Origin: DATFFO01 sp963744905
GTDB lineage: Bacteria > Actinomycetota > Acidimicrobiia > Spongiisociales > ZC4RG35
Reading direction: 5' to 3'
DNA: 64,000 bases
NCBI GenBank assembly: GCA_963744905.1
Contig: CAVUUV010000003.1
Coordinates: 868,001-932,000 of the forward strand
Shown here: piece by piece, positions 63,924-64,000 of the stretch
Position numbering within the stretch: position 1 is the stretch's first letter
How the letters are laid out: each line of letters opens with the position of its first letter
Notes under the pieces: generated by a model
Told to the model about the DNA's origin: nothing
Database searches by the model: none
Seen by the model: only the letters and a program-made list of their open reading frames with translations
Made by a program: the position numbers and the translations under genes

Positions 63924-63927
63924 CCGC

Positions 63928-64000
63928 ATGGACGTGACAGATCTGTCGCCCATCGCCCAAAAGGCCATGACGGGTCTGCTCGACGACCCGATCTTCGAGA
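63928..64000 (+). CDS. Start of an unidentified gene, cut by window edge
   Basis: ATG 63928, four bases after the MttB stop, opens MDVTDLSPIAQKAMTGLLDD PIFE before the window ends. Cotranscribed with the demethylation operon. 24 residues are too few to assign a family. Confidence 0.5.
   Translation, partial: MDVTDLSPIAQKAMTGLLDDPIFE

Overview
This 64 kb window comes from a high-GC Gram-positive bacterium of the phylum Actinomycetota. The evidence is the ribosomal superoperon order, the type Z (four-cysteine) S14, the acpS-nnr and glmM-glmS arrangement and the many AbiEi/DUF559 and ESWLN-type MFS homologues. The unusual ribosomal protein S3 tail makes me think of the Acidimicrobiia, but that is inference.

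Left half (1-38.5 kb), mostly minus strand: a translation and cell-wall housekeeping block. Read in the direction of transcription it runs rpsL-rpsG-fusA-tuf, then an accessory insert (polysaccharide deacetylase, DUF6390-like protein, Fbp-type iron ABC transporter, SnoaL-like protein, a 44-residue membrane protein), then rpsJ-rplC-rplD-rplW-rplB-rpsS-rplV-rpsC-rplP-rpmC-rpsQ-rplN-rplX-rplE-rpsN-rpsH-rplF-rplR-rpsE-rpmD-rplO-secY-adk-(ERCC4 nuclease)-map-rpmJ-rpsM-rpsK-rpsD-rpoA-rplQ, a small insert (plsC, coaA, carbonic anhydrase, membrane protein), truA-rplM-rpsI-glmM-glmS, an arylamine N-acetyltransferase, acpS and nnr. infA is not in its usual place between map and rpmJ. Oddities here are a 444-residue S3 with an acidic tail and a C-terminal add-on domain, a 105-bp tandem repeat inside the S10 operon, and a tuf gene whose codons end in G/T, unlike its neighbours.

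Right half (39.4-64 kb): what looks like one regulon for corrinoid-dependent demethylation of a quaternary or tertiary amine (glycine betaine, a related betaine or a methylamine). It contains an osmoprotectant-type ABC importer (48.5-52.1 kb), an MFS carrier, two MttB-family methyltransferases without an in-frame amber codon, a B12-binding corrinoid protein, a methyl-THF:corrinoid methyltransferase, a RACo-like reductive activator, DUF1638 and 'virulence factor' small proteins, a dimethylglycine/sarcosine-dehydrogenase-like flavoprotein with its own EtfA/EtfB, 5-formyl-THF cyclo-ligase and an NAD-type formate dehydrogenase to finish oxidation of the C1 units. An IclR regulator lies at the left end, and near-identical 17-bp sites (GTTCCGTATCG-type palindromes) occur in front of it and in both arms of the divergent promoter region at 57.7-57.9 kb.

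The formate dehydrogenase is the most unusual single item. Its catalytic subunit reads through an in-frame UGA (selenocysteine) followed by a bacterial SECIS hairpin with a GGUCU loop. The N-terminal Fe-S part, including the [4Fe-4S] domain that normally begins the molybdopterin module, is a separate gene two genes downstream, and the NuoE- and NuoF-like subunits are fused in one gene that carries a one-base frameshift. A second one-base frameshift splits the betaine permease; both may be sequencing errors. Six copies of a 50-bp palindromic element are scattered through the right half, and one copy supplies the last coding residues of etfA. I saw no tRNA, rRNA, CRISPR array, transposase or prophage.
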